64,000 bases of DNA from Prescottella soli (GTDB taxonomy: Bacteria; Actinomycetota; Actinomycetes; Mycobacteriales; Mycobacteriaceae): positions 1,798,001-1,862,000 of the forward strand of contig NZ_CP157276.1 in the NCBI RefSeq assembly GCF_040024445.1, written 5' to 3'. Position numbers and translations under genes: made by a program. How positions within the stretch are numbered: the first letter of the stretch is position 1; every line of letters starts with the position of its first letter. The notes beneath the pieces are model-generated. The model ran no database searches, was not told the DNA's origin, and saw only the letters and a list, made by a program, of their open reading frames with translations. Shown here piece after piece: positions 27,443 to 35,874 of this stretch.

Positions 27443-28123
27443 CTAGGACGTCCCGGCCGTCATCGCCGGCACCATGACCGCCACGAAGACGGCGGTGTTG
27501 ATCGCGTCGACAGCCTTGCGGACCGCCGCTCCCGCCCACTCCTCCTCGGCAATGTCCTTGGCGCGCTTACGGATCGCCTTGCGATCGGCGTCCGGGAACA
27601 CCTTGGCGACGGCGTCCACGGCGGACAGCAGCGAGATGAGCGCCGCGGTGCGCGGATTCGGATCGAGTCCCTCGACGAGCACCTGCTCGAGGTCGCGTCG
27701 GACCCCGCGCTCGTGGCTCTCGTCGACCGCAGGCCAGGTCTTGCTCGGGAAGATGCCGAGGATCTTGCGTCGACTCTCGCGGACCCAGCCGCGGTCGACG
27801 ACCCGTTCGAAGACGGCTTCCCGCATCTCGGTGTCGAGCTTCTCGATCGCGGTCTCGGGCTTCATCGGACGCCGGGACTCACGGATCACCTCGACGGCGC
27901 CGGCGAGGATCGGATCGCCGGGAGTCGCTTCCCGCCGGACGGCGAGGCGCCCCTTCTTCACGTCCTCCCCGTCCTCGGCGGGCGTGACGTACCCGTCGAG
28001 CGCCAGCTCCAGCAGGACCGCGCCGGCCAGCACCCGCGGAAGTCGCGTGCCGTCGACGACCGGTCCGCCGGACTCGTCGTCGAGCAGAAGCAGCAGCAGG
28101 TCTTCGGCGATGAGCGGCGTCAT
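27443..28123 (-). CDS. GPP34 (GOLPH3/Vps74-like) family protein
   Basis: 226 residues. The N-terminus MTPLIAEDLLLLLLDDESG and the following LPRVLAGAVLLELALDG are the signature of the GPP34 domain, which in eukaryotes binds PI4P on Golgi membranes. Bacterial members are common in actinobacteria, but their role is not established. The C-terminal third is helical and charged. No signal peptide is present. It is divergent, with a 42-base gap, from the AlkD-like gene. Confidence 0.85.
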   Translation of the reverse strand: MTPLIAEDLLLLLLDDESGGPVVDGTRLPRVLAGAVLLELALDGYVTPAEDGEDVKKGRLAVRREATPGDPILAGAVEVIRESRRPMKPETAIEKLDTEMREAVFERVVDRGWVRESRRKILGIFPSKTWPAVDESHERGVRRDLEQVLVEGLDPNPRTAALISLLSAVDAVAKVFPDADRKAIRKRAKDIAEEEWAGAAVRKAVDAINTAVFVAVMVPAMTAGTS

Positions 28124-28165
28124 GTCCCCCACCGTACGGAGTCGCGATGTGGGATGGTCTCTGTC

Positions 28166-28903
28166 ATGCCCGACGCCGGAGACGTCACAGCCGCCCTGAC
28201 GGAGGTCGCCGACGCCGACGACGCGCGACAACTGCAGCGGTTCTTCAAGACCGGGCCGGGCGAGTACGGCGAGGGCGACGTGTTCATCGGCGTCCGGGTG
28301 CCCGCGGTCCGCACGGTGGCCAAGCGGTTCGTGGCGTTGCCGCTCGACGACGTCGACGCGCTCCTCGACAGTCCGGTGCACGAGCAACGGCTGACCGGCC
28401 TGCTCATTCTCGTCGACCGGTTCGCCCGGGCGAGTCGCGCCCGCGGCCGCGACGACAAGGCCCGCGAGCGCATCGCCGAGCGCTACCTGGCCGCCGTTCT
28501 CCGGGGCCGGGTGAACAACTGGGACCTGGTGGACCTGTCGGCGCTGCACATCCTCGGCGACTGGTTCTACGACCGGCCCCGCGACCCGGTGTTCGTACTC
28601 GGCGCCGACGAGGACCTGTGGCGGCGGCGCGTCGCCCTGCTCACCACGTTCGGCTTCATCCGGCGCGGGGACGCATCGACGACCCTCGAACTGGCGGCGC
28701 GGGTCCTGGGCGACCGCCGCGACCTGACCCAGAAGGCGACCGGCTGGATGCTCCGGGAGGTCGGCAAACGGGTGGACCGCGGCCTGCTGCTCGGCTTCCT
28801 CGATCGACACGCCGCGGAGATGGGTGCGACGGCACTGAGCTACGCCACCGAACACCTCGACGCGGACACCCGGGCGCACTACCGGCTACTCCGGAGTAGC
28901 TGA
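28166..28903 (+). CDS. DNA alkylation repair protein (AlkD-like)
   Basis: 245-residue HEAT-like repeat DNA glycosylase family member. The segments FIGVRVPAVRTVAKRF and NNWDLVDLSALHILGDWFYDR contain the conserved Trp and Asp surroundings that contact the lesion in AlkD; KATGWMLREVGKR comes later. AlkD removes positively charged alkyl bases such as 7-methylguanine. The ATG at 28166 is the start closest to homology. Being divergent with GPP34 may be coincidental. Confidence 0.9.
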   Translation: MPDAGDVTAALTEVADADDARQLQRFFKTGPGEYGEGDVFIGVRVPAVRTVAKRFVALPLDDVDALLDSPVHEQRLTGLLILVDRFARASRARGRDDKARERIAERYLAAVLRGRVNNWDLVDLSALHILGDWFYDRPRDPVFVLGADEDLWRRRVALLTTFGFIRRGDASTTLELAARVLGDRRDLTQKATGWMLREVGKRVDRGLLLGFLDRHAAEMGATALSYATEHLDADTRAHYRLLRSS

Positions 28904-29048
28904 CCCGTGCCGTTCACCGACCGTTCGGCACCGCCGGGCGCAGATTTCTGTTGTACGAGCCACAGCCCTCGCGCCATTGGGGTGCACGTCACATAGGGTG
29001 TCGTGTGCATCACAGATGCGTGGTCAGGACCCGAGAGGACACGAATCG

Positions 29049-30974
29049 ATGAGCACCTTCGAGCACGCAGCAGGTTCGAACGTCGACGCCTACTCCAGCG
29101 CCTTCGAAGAGAGCGTGGAGCAGCCGGACAGCTTCTGGCTCGCCGCCGCCGAGGCCGTCGAGTGGGACACCGCGCCGACGCGCGCGCTGGACGACTCGAA
29201 CGCCCCGATGTACCGCTGGTTCCCGGACGCCGCCCTCAACACGTGCTTCAACGCCCTCGACCGGCACGTGCGCGACGGCCGCGGCGACCAGGCCGCGCTC
29301 GTCTGGGACTCGGCGATGGTGCCCGCGCAGCGGACGTACACGTACTCCGAGCTGCTCGCGGAGGTCGCCCGGTTCGCCGGCGTCCTGGCCGAGCAGGGTG
29401 TCGTCGCCGGCGACCGCGTGGTGATCTACATGCCGATGATCCCCGAGGCCGCGATCGCGATGCTCGCGTGCGCCCGCATCGGCGCCGTGCACTCGGTCGT
29501 GTTCGGCGGCTTCGCCGCCAAGGAGCTGGCCACCCGCATCGACGACGCCCAGCCCGTCGTCCTGGTCACCGCCTCCGGCGGCCTCGAGCCCGGGCGCACC
29601 ATCGAGTACCTGCCGATGGTCGACCAGGCGCTGGGGATGTCGGCGCACCCGCCGCACACCGTGATCGTGAAGAACCGCGAGACCATCCCGGGCACCGCCG
29701 CCGACTACCGCGATCGCGGCGCCGCGTGGTTCGACTGGGACGAGCTGGCCGCCGACGCGCAGGACGCCGGCCCAGTCTCGGTCGCCGCGACCGATCCGCT
29801 CTACATCCTCTACACGTCCGGCACCACCGGGAAGCCCAAGGGCGTGGTCCGCGACAACGGCGGGCACGCGGTCGCGCTCACGTGGTCGATGCGCAACCTC
29901 TACGACATCGGCCCCGGCCGGGTCATGTGGACGGCGTCGGACGTCGGCTGGGTCGTCGGCCACTCCTACATCGTCTACGCCCCGCTGCTCGCCGGCGCCA
30001 CCACCGTCATGTACGAGGGCAAGCCGGTGGGCACGCCGGACGCGGGCGCGTTCTGGCGAGTGATCCAGGAGCACAACGTCTCCGCGCTGTTCACCGCGCC
30101 GACGGCGATCCGCGCGATCCGCAAGGCCGACCCGGAGGCGGTCGAGCTCGCGAAGTACGACATCTCGTCGATGACGACGCTGTTCGCGGCCGGCGAGCGC
30201 CTGGATCCGGACACCTACGCGTGGGCCACCGAGAAGCTCGGCGTCCCCGTGATCGACCACTGGTGGCAGACCGAGACCGGCTGGGCGATCTGCGCGAATC
30301 TGCGCGGGCTGGAACCGATGCCGATCAAGGCCGGCTCCCCCACCGTGCCGGTGCCGGGCTACCGCGTGGACATCGTCGACGGCGAGGGCACGCCTGTCCC
30401 CGCCGGCACCGAGGGCAACATCGTCATCGCGCTGCCGCTGCCGCCGGGCACCCTCGCCGGGCTGTGGCGCGACGAGGACCGGTACGTGAGGTCGTACCTG
30501 TCGACGTTCGACGGCTACTACCTCACGGGCGACTCCGGCTACGTCGACGAGGACGGGTACGTGTTCGTCCTGGGCCGCAGCGACGACGTCATCAACGTTG
30601 CCGGACACCGTCTTTCGACCGGCAGCATGGAAGCGGTCGTCGCGTCGCACCCCACCGTCGCCGAGTGCGCGGTGATCGGCATCCACGACGAGCTCAAGGG
30701 CCAGCGTCCCAGCGGGTACGTGGTGCTCAAGGCCGGCATCGAGATCGAGGACGACGTCCTGCGCAAGGAACTGGTCGCGATGGTCCGCGAGCAGATCGGC
30801 GCCGTCGCCACGTTCCGCGACGTCACCGTCGTCCAGGCGCTGCCGAAGACCCGCTCGGGCAAGATCCTGCGCAAGACGATGCGGCAGATCGCCGACAACG
30901 ACGAGTACACCGTGCCGTCGACCATCGAGGACCCGTCGGTCCTCGAGGACCTGGAGAAGCTGCTCCGCGGCTGA
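29049..30974 (+). CDS. prpE: Propionyl-CoA synthetase (acyl-CoA synthetase, PrpE/ACSS3-like)
   Basis: 641-residue adenylate-forming enzyme that activates propionate (or acetate) to acyl-CoA. The P-loop is YTSGTTGKPKGVVRDNGGH (motif near residues 258-276); the RDNGGH ending separates PrpE from acetyl-CoA synthetases. DHWWQTETGWAI and GRSDDVINVAGHR follow, and the regulatory acetylation Lys is in TRSGKILRKT near 602. The ATG at 29049 follows GAGAGGACACG. It ends three bases from a convergent gene. Propionate comes from odd-chain fatty acids and sterols, in keeping with the lipid genes around. Confidence 0.9.
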   Translation: MSTFEHAAGSNVDAYSSAFEESVEQPDSFWLAAAEAVEWDTAPTRALDDSNAPMYRWFPDAALNTCFNALDRHVRDGRGDQAALVWDSAMVPAQRTYTYSELLAEVARFAGVLAEQGVVAGDRVVIYMPMIPEAAIAMLACARIGAVHSVVFGGFAAKELATRIDDAQPVVLVTASGGLEPGRTIEYLPMVDQALGMSAHPPHTVIVKNRETIPGTAADYRDRGAAWFDWDELAADAQDAGPVSVAATDPLYILYTSGTTGKPKGVVRDNGGHAVALTWSMRNLYDIGPGRVMWTASDVGWVVGHSYIVYAPLLAGATTVMYEGKPVGTPDAGAFWRVIQEHNVSALFTAPTAIRAIRKADPEAVELAKYDISSMTTLFAAGERLDPDTYAWATEKLGVPVIDHWWQTETGWAICANLRGLEPMPIKAGSPTVPVPGYRVDIVDGEGTPVPAGTEGNIVIALPLPPGTLAGLWRDEDRYVRSYLSTFDGYYLTGDSGYVDEDGYVFVLGRSDDVINVAGHRLSTGSMEAVVASHPTVAECAVIGIHDELKGQRPSGYVVLKAGIEIEDDVLRKELVAMVREQIGAVATFRDVTVVQALPKTRSGKILRKTMRQIADNDEYTVPSTIEDPSVLEDLEKLLRG

Positions 30975-30977
30975 CCG

Positions 30978-32375
30978 TCACGCCCGTGAGCGGAGGTCCG
31001 CGGCGAGTTGTGTGACGGTTTCAGCCGCGCAGGTGCGGTTGTCGCCGACCCCGCCGGACGCGCCGCGTTTCGCCCAGCCGACGACGTACAGCCCCTCCAC
31101 CGGTTCGCCGGTCTCGTGCGAGATCACCTGTCCCCGATGGTTGGGAACGACCCCGCGTTCGTCGAGTGGGACACCGTCGATCCGTTTGGTGGTGAATCCG
31201 GTGGCGCATATCGCGGAGTCCGCGGAGAAGGTCCGACCGGCGGTCGTGGTGACCGTGACGGCGCCGAGGTCGGTCGAGGCGAGGGCGAGGTCGGCCACCT
31301 CCTGTCCGAACGACAGGACGATGCGCAGTGGACCGGTGGTGTCGGCCGGCCGGGCGTGCACGCCGCGGACGTCGGCGCAAGGCAGGCGCGACAGCTCGCG
31401 GAGCAGTGAGCTGTCCGCGCCGGGCCGGGGCGCGCGGCCGGTGCGGTCGATCAGCACCTCGGTGTGCTCGAGGTCGAGAAGCTCGAAGAACGCGGACGGA
31501 GTGAACGAGGCGTCCTCGGGAGCCGACCGCGACAGGACCACCAGTTCTCCGATCCGATCACTCGTAGAAGCCCGGTGGCGCGTCTTCGCGACCCACCGGA
31601 CCACATCGAACGCGACGTTTCCCGCGCCGATCACAACGCATGTTGGTCCGGCAGGCGCGGGGTGGACACCCGGGGACCCGCAGTTCTCGGCGACCAGGAT
31701 GTCGATGGCCTGGTGGATGCCGCCGCCGGCGTTGGTGGGTCCGACTTGGCGCGGCTGCGAGGCTCCGCAGGCGAGAATGACCGCGTCGAATCTCGTTCGG
31801 AGTTCGTCGATCGATATGTCCATGCCGACTTCCGTGTCGGGAACGATCGTGACGCGGTCGTCGCCGAAGGGTACGTCGAAGAGTCGGATCATGTCGCGCA
31901 CGCCGACGTGGTCGAGGGACACGCCCCGGTGCAGGAGGCCCCCGACGGTGTCGTGCTGCTCGTAGACGGTGACACTGATCGACGTCGATCGCCGCAGGAG
32001 TTCGCGAACCGTGTACATCGCGGCCGGCCCCGACCCCACGACGGCGATCGCGAGTCTGTCACTCGGGCTCGCCAGCGGCAGCTCGACGAGGGCCCGCGGC
32101 CGGGTGCGCGGCGTGGCGGGAGCCTGCGCGAAGAACTCCTTGTTACGGGTGGCGTACAGGCGCTCGGCCTGGGTCAGCGCATGGTCGGGTTTGATCGCCG
32201 AGGCCGGGCAGGCGTCGACGCAGGCGGTGCAGTCGATGCACGAGCCGGGGTCGATGTGGAGCGTCTCGGCGGCGTCGAAGCCGTCCTCCCCGGGGGCGGG
32301 ATGAATGCAGTTTTGCGGGCACACCCGCACACACGAGGCGTCCTTACAGCAATGTCCCAGGATGACGTGGGCCAC
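30978..32375 (-). CDS. Ferredoxin-fused ferredoxin-NADP reductase (FprB-like)
   Basis: 465 residues. The N-terminal 80 residues are a ferredoxin with two iron-sulfur cluster motifs (HCCKDASCVRVCPQNC and CIDCTACVDACP). An adrenodoxin-reductase-like flavoprotein follows: FAD motif VVGSGPAAMYTVREL (about 112) and NADP motif VIGAGNVAFDVVRWVA (about 240), then GWAKRGASGGVGDNR near the end. It is shorter than mycobacterial FprB (575 aa as I recall). It is 12 bases downstream of the AurF-like gene in one operon, so it is probably the dedicated electron supply of that oxygenase. Confidence 0.9.
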   Translation of the reverse strand: MAHVILGHCCKDASCVRVCPQNCIHPAPGEDGFDAAETLHIDPGSCIDCTACVDACPASAIKPDHALTQAERLYATRNKEFFAQAPATPRTRPRALVELPLASPSDRLAIAVVGSGPAAMYTVRELLRRSTSISVTVYEQHDTVGGLLHRGVSLDHVGVRDMIRLFDVPFGDDRVTIVPDTEVGMDISIDELRTRFDAVILACGASQPRQVGPTNAGGGIHQAIDILVAENCGSPGVHPAPAGPTCVVIGAGNVAFDVVRWVAKTRHRASTSDRIGELVVLSRSAPEDASFTPSAFFELLDLEHTEVLIDRTGRAPRPGADSSLLRELSRLPCADVRGVHARPADTTGPLRIVLSFGQEVADLALASTDLGAVTVTTTAGRTFSADSAICATGFTTKRIDGVPLDERGVVPNHRGQVISHETGEPVEGLYVVGWAKRGASGGVGDNRTCAAETVTQLAADLRSRA

Positions 32376-32387
32376 GACGACTCCTAC

Positions 32388-33275
32388 TCAGAGAAGGTTC
32401 GACTTTCGGTAGATCCACCGGGCGCCGAAATTCAGCAACCCTTCTCTGCTCAGAAATTCGATGAACGGCTCCGCGGCCTTCCGGAACATCATCCGATGAT
32501 GTTCGTTCGCGTCGATATTCGACCTCACGACATCCCAGTCGAGGCCGAGGTCGTCGTACACCCGGCGATTGATCAAACTCTTCGTGATGAGGTGCGTTCC
32601 CGTCGCGATGAGCAGGGTGCTCACGAATCGCCTGAAACGGGACAGACCGATCAATCGATCACGGATCTTCCGACGCGCAAACGCCATGTGCCGGGACTCT
32701 TCGACAACGTGGATGTACGCGGCGCGGCGAATGGGTGCGGCGACGTCGCCGCCGGTCATCCAGTCACGCTGCATGACGTCGAAGATCTCTTCACCGGCGA
32801 GGACGATTCCGTACGCCACTTCGTCCCAGACGATGTGTCGGAACACCCAGCCGAAGAAGTCCAGCATGCGGTCACGCGGATAGAAGTGTGATCCGATGCT
32901 GTCGATGGCGTTGACGAACATCAACGAGTGCAGGTTCTCGTCCGCGCATTCGTTGAAGAGGAACTTGACGTCCGGCCGTGCCGGATTCGCGCTGTGGCTC
33001 GCCCTCAGCAATGCCACCTGCAAACCCACCTCCAGCCAGATGCCGACGCCCAGGAACTGCGCTACTTCGCTTCTGGTGAGGCGGACGCGGTCAGACCCGG
33101 ACATGCCGTCCCACAACGGGGTGCCGAAAAGGGGTGACCACTGCGGTGTCATGCCATGACGTTCGTCGTCGCCCGGTTCGGGCCGGTAGACCAGCGGACT
33201 CCTCGACTCGAAGGACAGCCGCTGAGCAGAATCCAAAAGGGCCTCGAACAGTGCGTCGCTTCCGGAAGCTCCCAT
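32388..33275 (-). CDS. AurF-like diiron oxygenase (p-aminobenzoate N-oxygenase family)
   Basis: 295-residue helical protein of the AurF/diiron-oxygenase family, whose studied members oxidise aryl-amines to nitroso or nitro groups. All seven expected iron ligands can be placed: Glu82, Glu113-x-x-His116, Glu162, and His189-x3-Glu193-x2-His196, with the same spacing as the AurF ligand set. It is the first gene of an operon with a ferredoxin/reductase fusion. No biosynthetic gene cluster surrounds it, so the substrate is unknown; it may also be a fatty-acyl or beta-hydroxylating relative. Less GC-biased codons than its neighbours. Confidence 0.88.
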   Translation of the reverse strand: MGASGSDALFEALLDSAQRLSFESRSPLVYRPEPGDDERHGMTPQWSPLFGTPLWDGMSGSDRVRLTRSEVAQFLGVGIWLEVGLQVALLRASHSANPARPDVKFLFNECADENLHSLMFVNAIDSIGSHFYPRDRMLDFFGWVFRHIVWDEVAYGIVLAGEEIFDVMQRDWMTGGDVAAPIRRAAYIHVVEESRHMAFARRKIRDRLIGLSRFRRFVSTLLIATGTHLITKSLINRRVYDDLGLDWDVVRSNIDANEHHRMMFRKAAEPFIEFLSREGLLNFGARWIYRKSNLL

Positions 33276-33378
33276 CCCTCCCTCTTCTCAATTCGGTGGC
33301 GATTCGAGGCACCCGCTCTGCGCGACAGCACCCCGAACGTGTGGCTACATGCTCGCATGAGTGGCGGGCCGGGAATCC

Positions 33379-33464
33379 CGGTATCCACATACCGACCGGG
33401 GCTCGTCACCGCGGACTGTCCGGTTGGTGACCTTCGCGTGGAATCGTCTCCACAACAGGTCGTT
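33379..33464 (+). promoter_or_regulatory. Promoter/operator region of the ECF sigma gene
   Basis: Three perfect inverted repeats follow each other: CGGTA-N6-TACCG (33379-33394), GTCACC-N15-GGTGAC (33405-33431) and GTGGA-N6-TCCAC (33438-33453). The last contains GGAAT, which with CGTT 16 bases on (33461-33464) resembles an ECF-type promoter 15 bases before the sigma start. Confidence 0.45.
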
Positions 33465-33479
33465 CGAGGGGTGTTCGGC

Positions 33480-34100
33480 ATGTTCGAGACAACTTCTTCA
33501 CGAATGCGGGAACGCTGGAGCGTCCCGCGGGCAATAGACAGTGTGAGTATCGAAACCGACAGCGACACCGACACCGACATGAGAGGGCCACGGTTGGAAG
33601 CCGCGGACTGGCATGACCTCTATACCGCTCACGCACAGTCGCTCTACCACTATGTCGTGCGCCGGGTAGGCGAATCCTCGGCCGAGGACATCGTCGCGGA
33701 CGCCTTCCTGGAAACATGGCGAATTCGTGATCGGTACAACTCGAACGTCGCACAGAGTCGATCGTGGCTGTTCGGAGTGGCGACCAACAAGATTCGCCAC
33801 TACTACCGCGCGGAGGCGCGCCGACTGAAGGCCTCGGCGAGGAACATCGCCGCGGAAGCGTCGACTGTGTCGAACGACCCTGCAGATCTCGTCCGGACAC
33901 TGGATTCGCAACTGGCACTTGCTCTGTCGAACCTGCGGCTCGAAGAGCGCGAAGTAATACTGCTGGTCGCTTGGGCTGAGCTGACACCGTTGGAGATCTC
34001 GAGAGTGCTGGATCTACCACCAGCCACCGTGCGCACGCGGCTCTTCCGCGCGCGGACAGCACTCAAGCGATCGTATCCCCAGGTCCTGGACAGGCCCTGA
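33480..34100 (+). CDS. ECF-type RNA polymerase sigma factor
   Basis: About 206 residues. Region 2 runs from DLYTAHAQSLYHYVVRRVG through VADAFLETWRIRDRYN and SWLFGVATNKIRHYYR; region 4 is LRLEEREVILLVAWAELTPLEISRVLDLPPATVRTRLFRAR (about 41 residues near the C-terminus, of which these are its key parts: LEEREVILL and PPATVRTRLFRAR). The ATG at 33480 has AGGGGTG at fitting distance; a GTG at 33543 is the alternative, since the first 35 residues are low in complexity. It is followed 16 bases on by a CU044_5270-type gene, its usual partner. Confidence 0.85.
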   Translation: MFETTSSRMRERWSVPRAIDSVSIETDSDTDTDMRGPRLEAADWHDLYTAHAQSLYHYVVRRVGESSAEDIVADAFLETWRIRDRYNSNVAQSRSWLFGVATNKIRHYYRAEARRLKASARNIAAEASTVSNDPADLVRTLDSQLALALSNLRLEEREVILLVAWAELTPLEISRVLDLPPATVRTRLFRARTALKRSYPQVLDRP

Positions 34101-34116
34101 GATGAAGGAAGAGAAC

Positions 34117-35214
34117 ATGAACGAGACGATCTCCGACGAGCAGCTGGACGCCGATCTGCGGCGACTGGGAGGGGAAGCGCCCGAGCTTCCCGAAGGCCTC
34201 GCCGCACGGATCGACAATCTGATGATCGACCACCGGATCGACAACTTGATGACCGAATCGAAGCCGCCGAAGTCTCGTGTGTGGATCGCGGTTGCGGCCG
34301 CGGTCACCCTCCTCGCGGGCGGAGCGGTGGTCGGAACGTCAGTCGTGTCGACCAAGACCGGCGCCGAGTCCGTTGCCGGACCAACGGGTGAGTCGCCCCT
34401 GGCCGGCGATCCCGCGCGGATGTCCGTTGATGCCCTGCTGCTCGCGTCGTCCGAGAAGTTGGCGAGTGCACCGTCGACGCCGGCCGCTTTCACCTTCGTC
34501 GAGGAGCATGCGTGGTGGATGGCGTCCGGCGATAGCGAGCGTGGACAATTCGCATACCTGGGCGAGAACGTTCTCCGGACCTGGATTCCAGCCGACGCGA
34601 ACGGCGAATGGCTGCAACGGCGTTCAGTGTCGCCGAATCGGCAGTGGATCACGGGCAACGAAGAGATCGCTGGAGAGCTGGCGTTCGGATCGGGATGGCC
34701 GGAGGGGGAATTCCGCGGTCGGCGCGGACAGTTCTTCCCAACTGCAGGTGACGACGGGACCGACGGCGCGGTGCCGGCGTCCTTCGCCAACCCGACCGTC
34801 GAGTACCTCGACGGACTTCCCGACGACCCGACGGCACTGTACGAGAAATTGCGATCCGAATCTGGGAGCGACGCACAGTTGCTGTCCGACGTCGCTTCGG
34901 GTCTGCGCAGCGGTCTCGTGAGCAATCAAGTAACCAGCAGCATTTATCGTGCGCTGGTCACACTGCCGACGTTGGAGATCACCGAGGGGCAGGCCAACCT
35001 CGACGGACGGATCGGAACCGCGGTCGGCGTCGTCGACGGCGGTCGGCGCACCGAGATCATCATCGATCCCGTCACTGGCGAGTTCATCGGCCAGCGTGTC
35101 GTCACTCTCGACGGGTACGACGGCATTCCGCCCGGTACGGCTGTGGAGTTCAGCTCGGTCACAAGATCGGGTGTCGGCGCGGCGGGGGAAACGCCCGGCT
35201 CCGGGACGCGATAG
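34117..35214 (+). CDS. CU044_5270 family single-pass membrane protein (probable sigma partner)
   Basis: 365 residues: cytoplasmic N-terminus of about 55 residues, one membrane helix (about 57-75) and a large extracytoplasmic domain. This matches the family encoded after certain actinobacterial ECF sigma genes, where it is thought to act as an anti-sigma-like sensor. No zinc anti-sigma motif is present. Start: the ATG at 34117 is preceded by AAGGAAGAG and preferred to an ATG at 34102. A 27-base imperfect tandem duplication (34207-34260) gives two copies of RIDNLM in the cytoplasmic part. Confidence 0.75.
   Translation: MNETISDEQLDADLRRLGGEAPELPEGLAARIDNLMIDHRIDNLMTESKPPKSRVWIAVAAAVTLLAGGAVVGTSVVSTKTGAESVAGPTGESPLAGDPARMSVDALLLASSEKLASAPSTPAAFTFVEEHAWWMASGDSERGQFAYLGENVLRTWIPADANGEWLQRRSVSPNRQWITGNEEIAGELAFGSGWPEGEFRGRRGQFFPTAGDDGTDGAVPASFANPTVEYLDGLPDDPTALYEKLRSESGSDAQLLSDVASGLRSGLVSNQVTSSIYRALVTLPTLEITEGQANLDGRIGTAVGVVDGGRRTEIIIDPVTGEFIGQRVVTLDGYDGIPPGTAVEFSSVTRSGVGAAGETPGSGTR
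34207..34260 (+). repeat. 27-bp imperfect tandem repeat inside the sigma-partner gene
   Basis: Two 27-base units start CGGATCGACAA at 34207 and 34234 and encode RIDNLM twice. The reading frame is preserved. Confidence 0.6.
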
Positions 35215-35305
35215 CCGCAATCGTCCTATCCGGCACCCCACGACGCCGCAACGGCATCCAGCTTTGCGTGCACGACTGGACCGGCACGACGAGCACAGAA
35301 CGGAA

Positions 35306-35340
35306 CGGCCCCGATCCCGTACTGCCCGGGACCGGGGCCG
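35306..35340. terminator. Hairpin terminator after the ECF sigma operon
   Basis: 14-base arms CGGCCCCGATCCCG and CGGGACCGGGGCCG with one mismatch and a 7-base loop, about 90 bases after the sigma-partner stop. Confidence 0.6.
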
Positions 35341-35670
35341 TCGACAGCGCGGGCCACAGCCCCCAGGTGTTCCGCCCGAGAACCCGGAGCTTCTCCCCGA
35401 CAGCGTTCAACTGCCGACGACCCTTCGTTCCCCAGCCGGCCGTCGATAGCCGATTCCGTCAGATCGAGCGATTCTCCGACGTCGGCTCCGGTGACACCCA
35501 CCCGCTCGCGGCACTCACCCTGGTCGCTCACGGAATCGGCTGGGACACCCGAATGGTCGACCCGAGGCAAAGCGACCATGAATCGTCACCAATCGGATAA
35601 TACGTAAAAACCTCGCCAAACTATCTTTAAGTTGATTTCCAGAATCCGCAGGTCAAAGGGTTCAGGGCGC

Positions 35671-35700
35671 TTGACCATCACGGTAAGATCACGGTACGTT
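35671..35700 (+). promoter_or_regulatory. Candidate promoter with ATCACGGTA direct repeats
   Basis: TTGACC (35671-35676) and TACGTT (35695-35700) are 18 bases apart. The spacer holds two exact ATCACGGTA copies (35677-35685 and 35688-35696), 11 bases in period, so one helical turn: a plausible activator or repressor site. Confidence 0.45.
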
Positions 35701-35814
35701 TACGACACAGGAAAAGACGCACCAACGATTCGTCACCATTGTTTCGAATTGTCCGAAATGGGCGATGATCGCCCGGTCGACCGAGGTCGACCGGAACCCA
35801 TCCGCGCCTGTCCC

Positions 35815-35861
35815 TGCTCGCATGCTCGTCCGCGCTCGTCCGTGCTCGTCCGTGCTCGCCC
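35815..35861 (+). repeat. Tandem 10-bp repeat (TGCTCGTCCG)
   Basis: About four and a half units: TGCTCGCA, TGCTCGTCCG, CGCTCGTCCG, TGCTCGTCCG, TGCTCGCCC. It ends 14 bases before a TTG-started gene, next to its ribosome binding site. Confidence 0.7.
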
Positions 35862-35874
35862 AAAAGGGGGAACG

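Larger units (their letters stand above)
35215..35874. other. 660-base intergenic region, AT-richer than its surroundings
   Basis: It holds a terminator-like hairpin (35306-35340), an AT-rich stretch (35590-35720) with a candidate promoter and direct repeats, and a tandem GCTCGTCCG array just before the next gene. Open frames exist on both strands in 35226-35600, but they lack ribosome binding sites and recognisable sequence, so I do not call them genes. Confidence 0.6.

Noticed and set aside
35226-35600. Open frames of about 110 codons on both strands in the intergenic region
   Set aside because: They overlap a terminator hairpin, lack ribosome sites and show no coding-like composition; left as intergenic.
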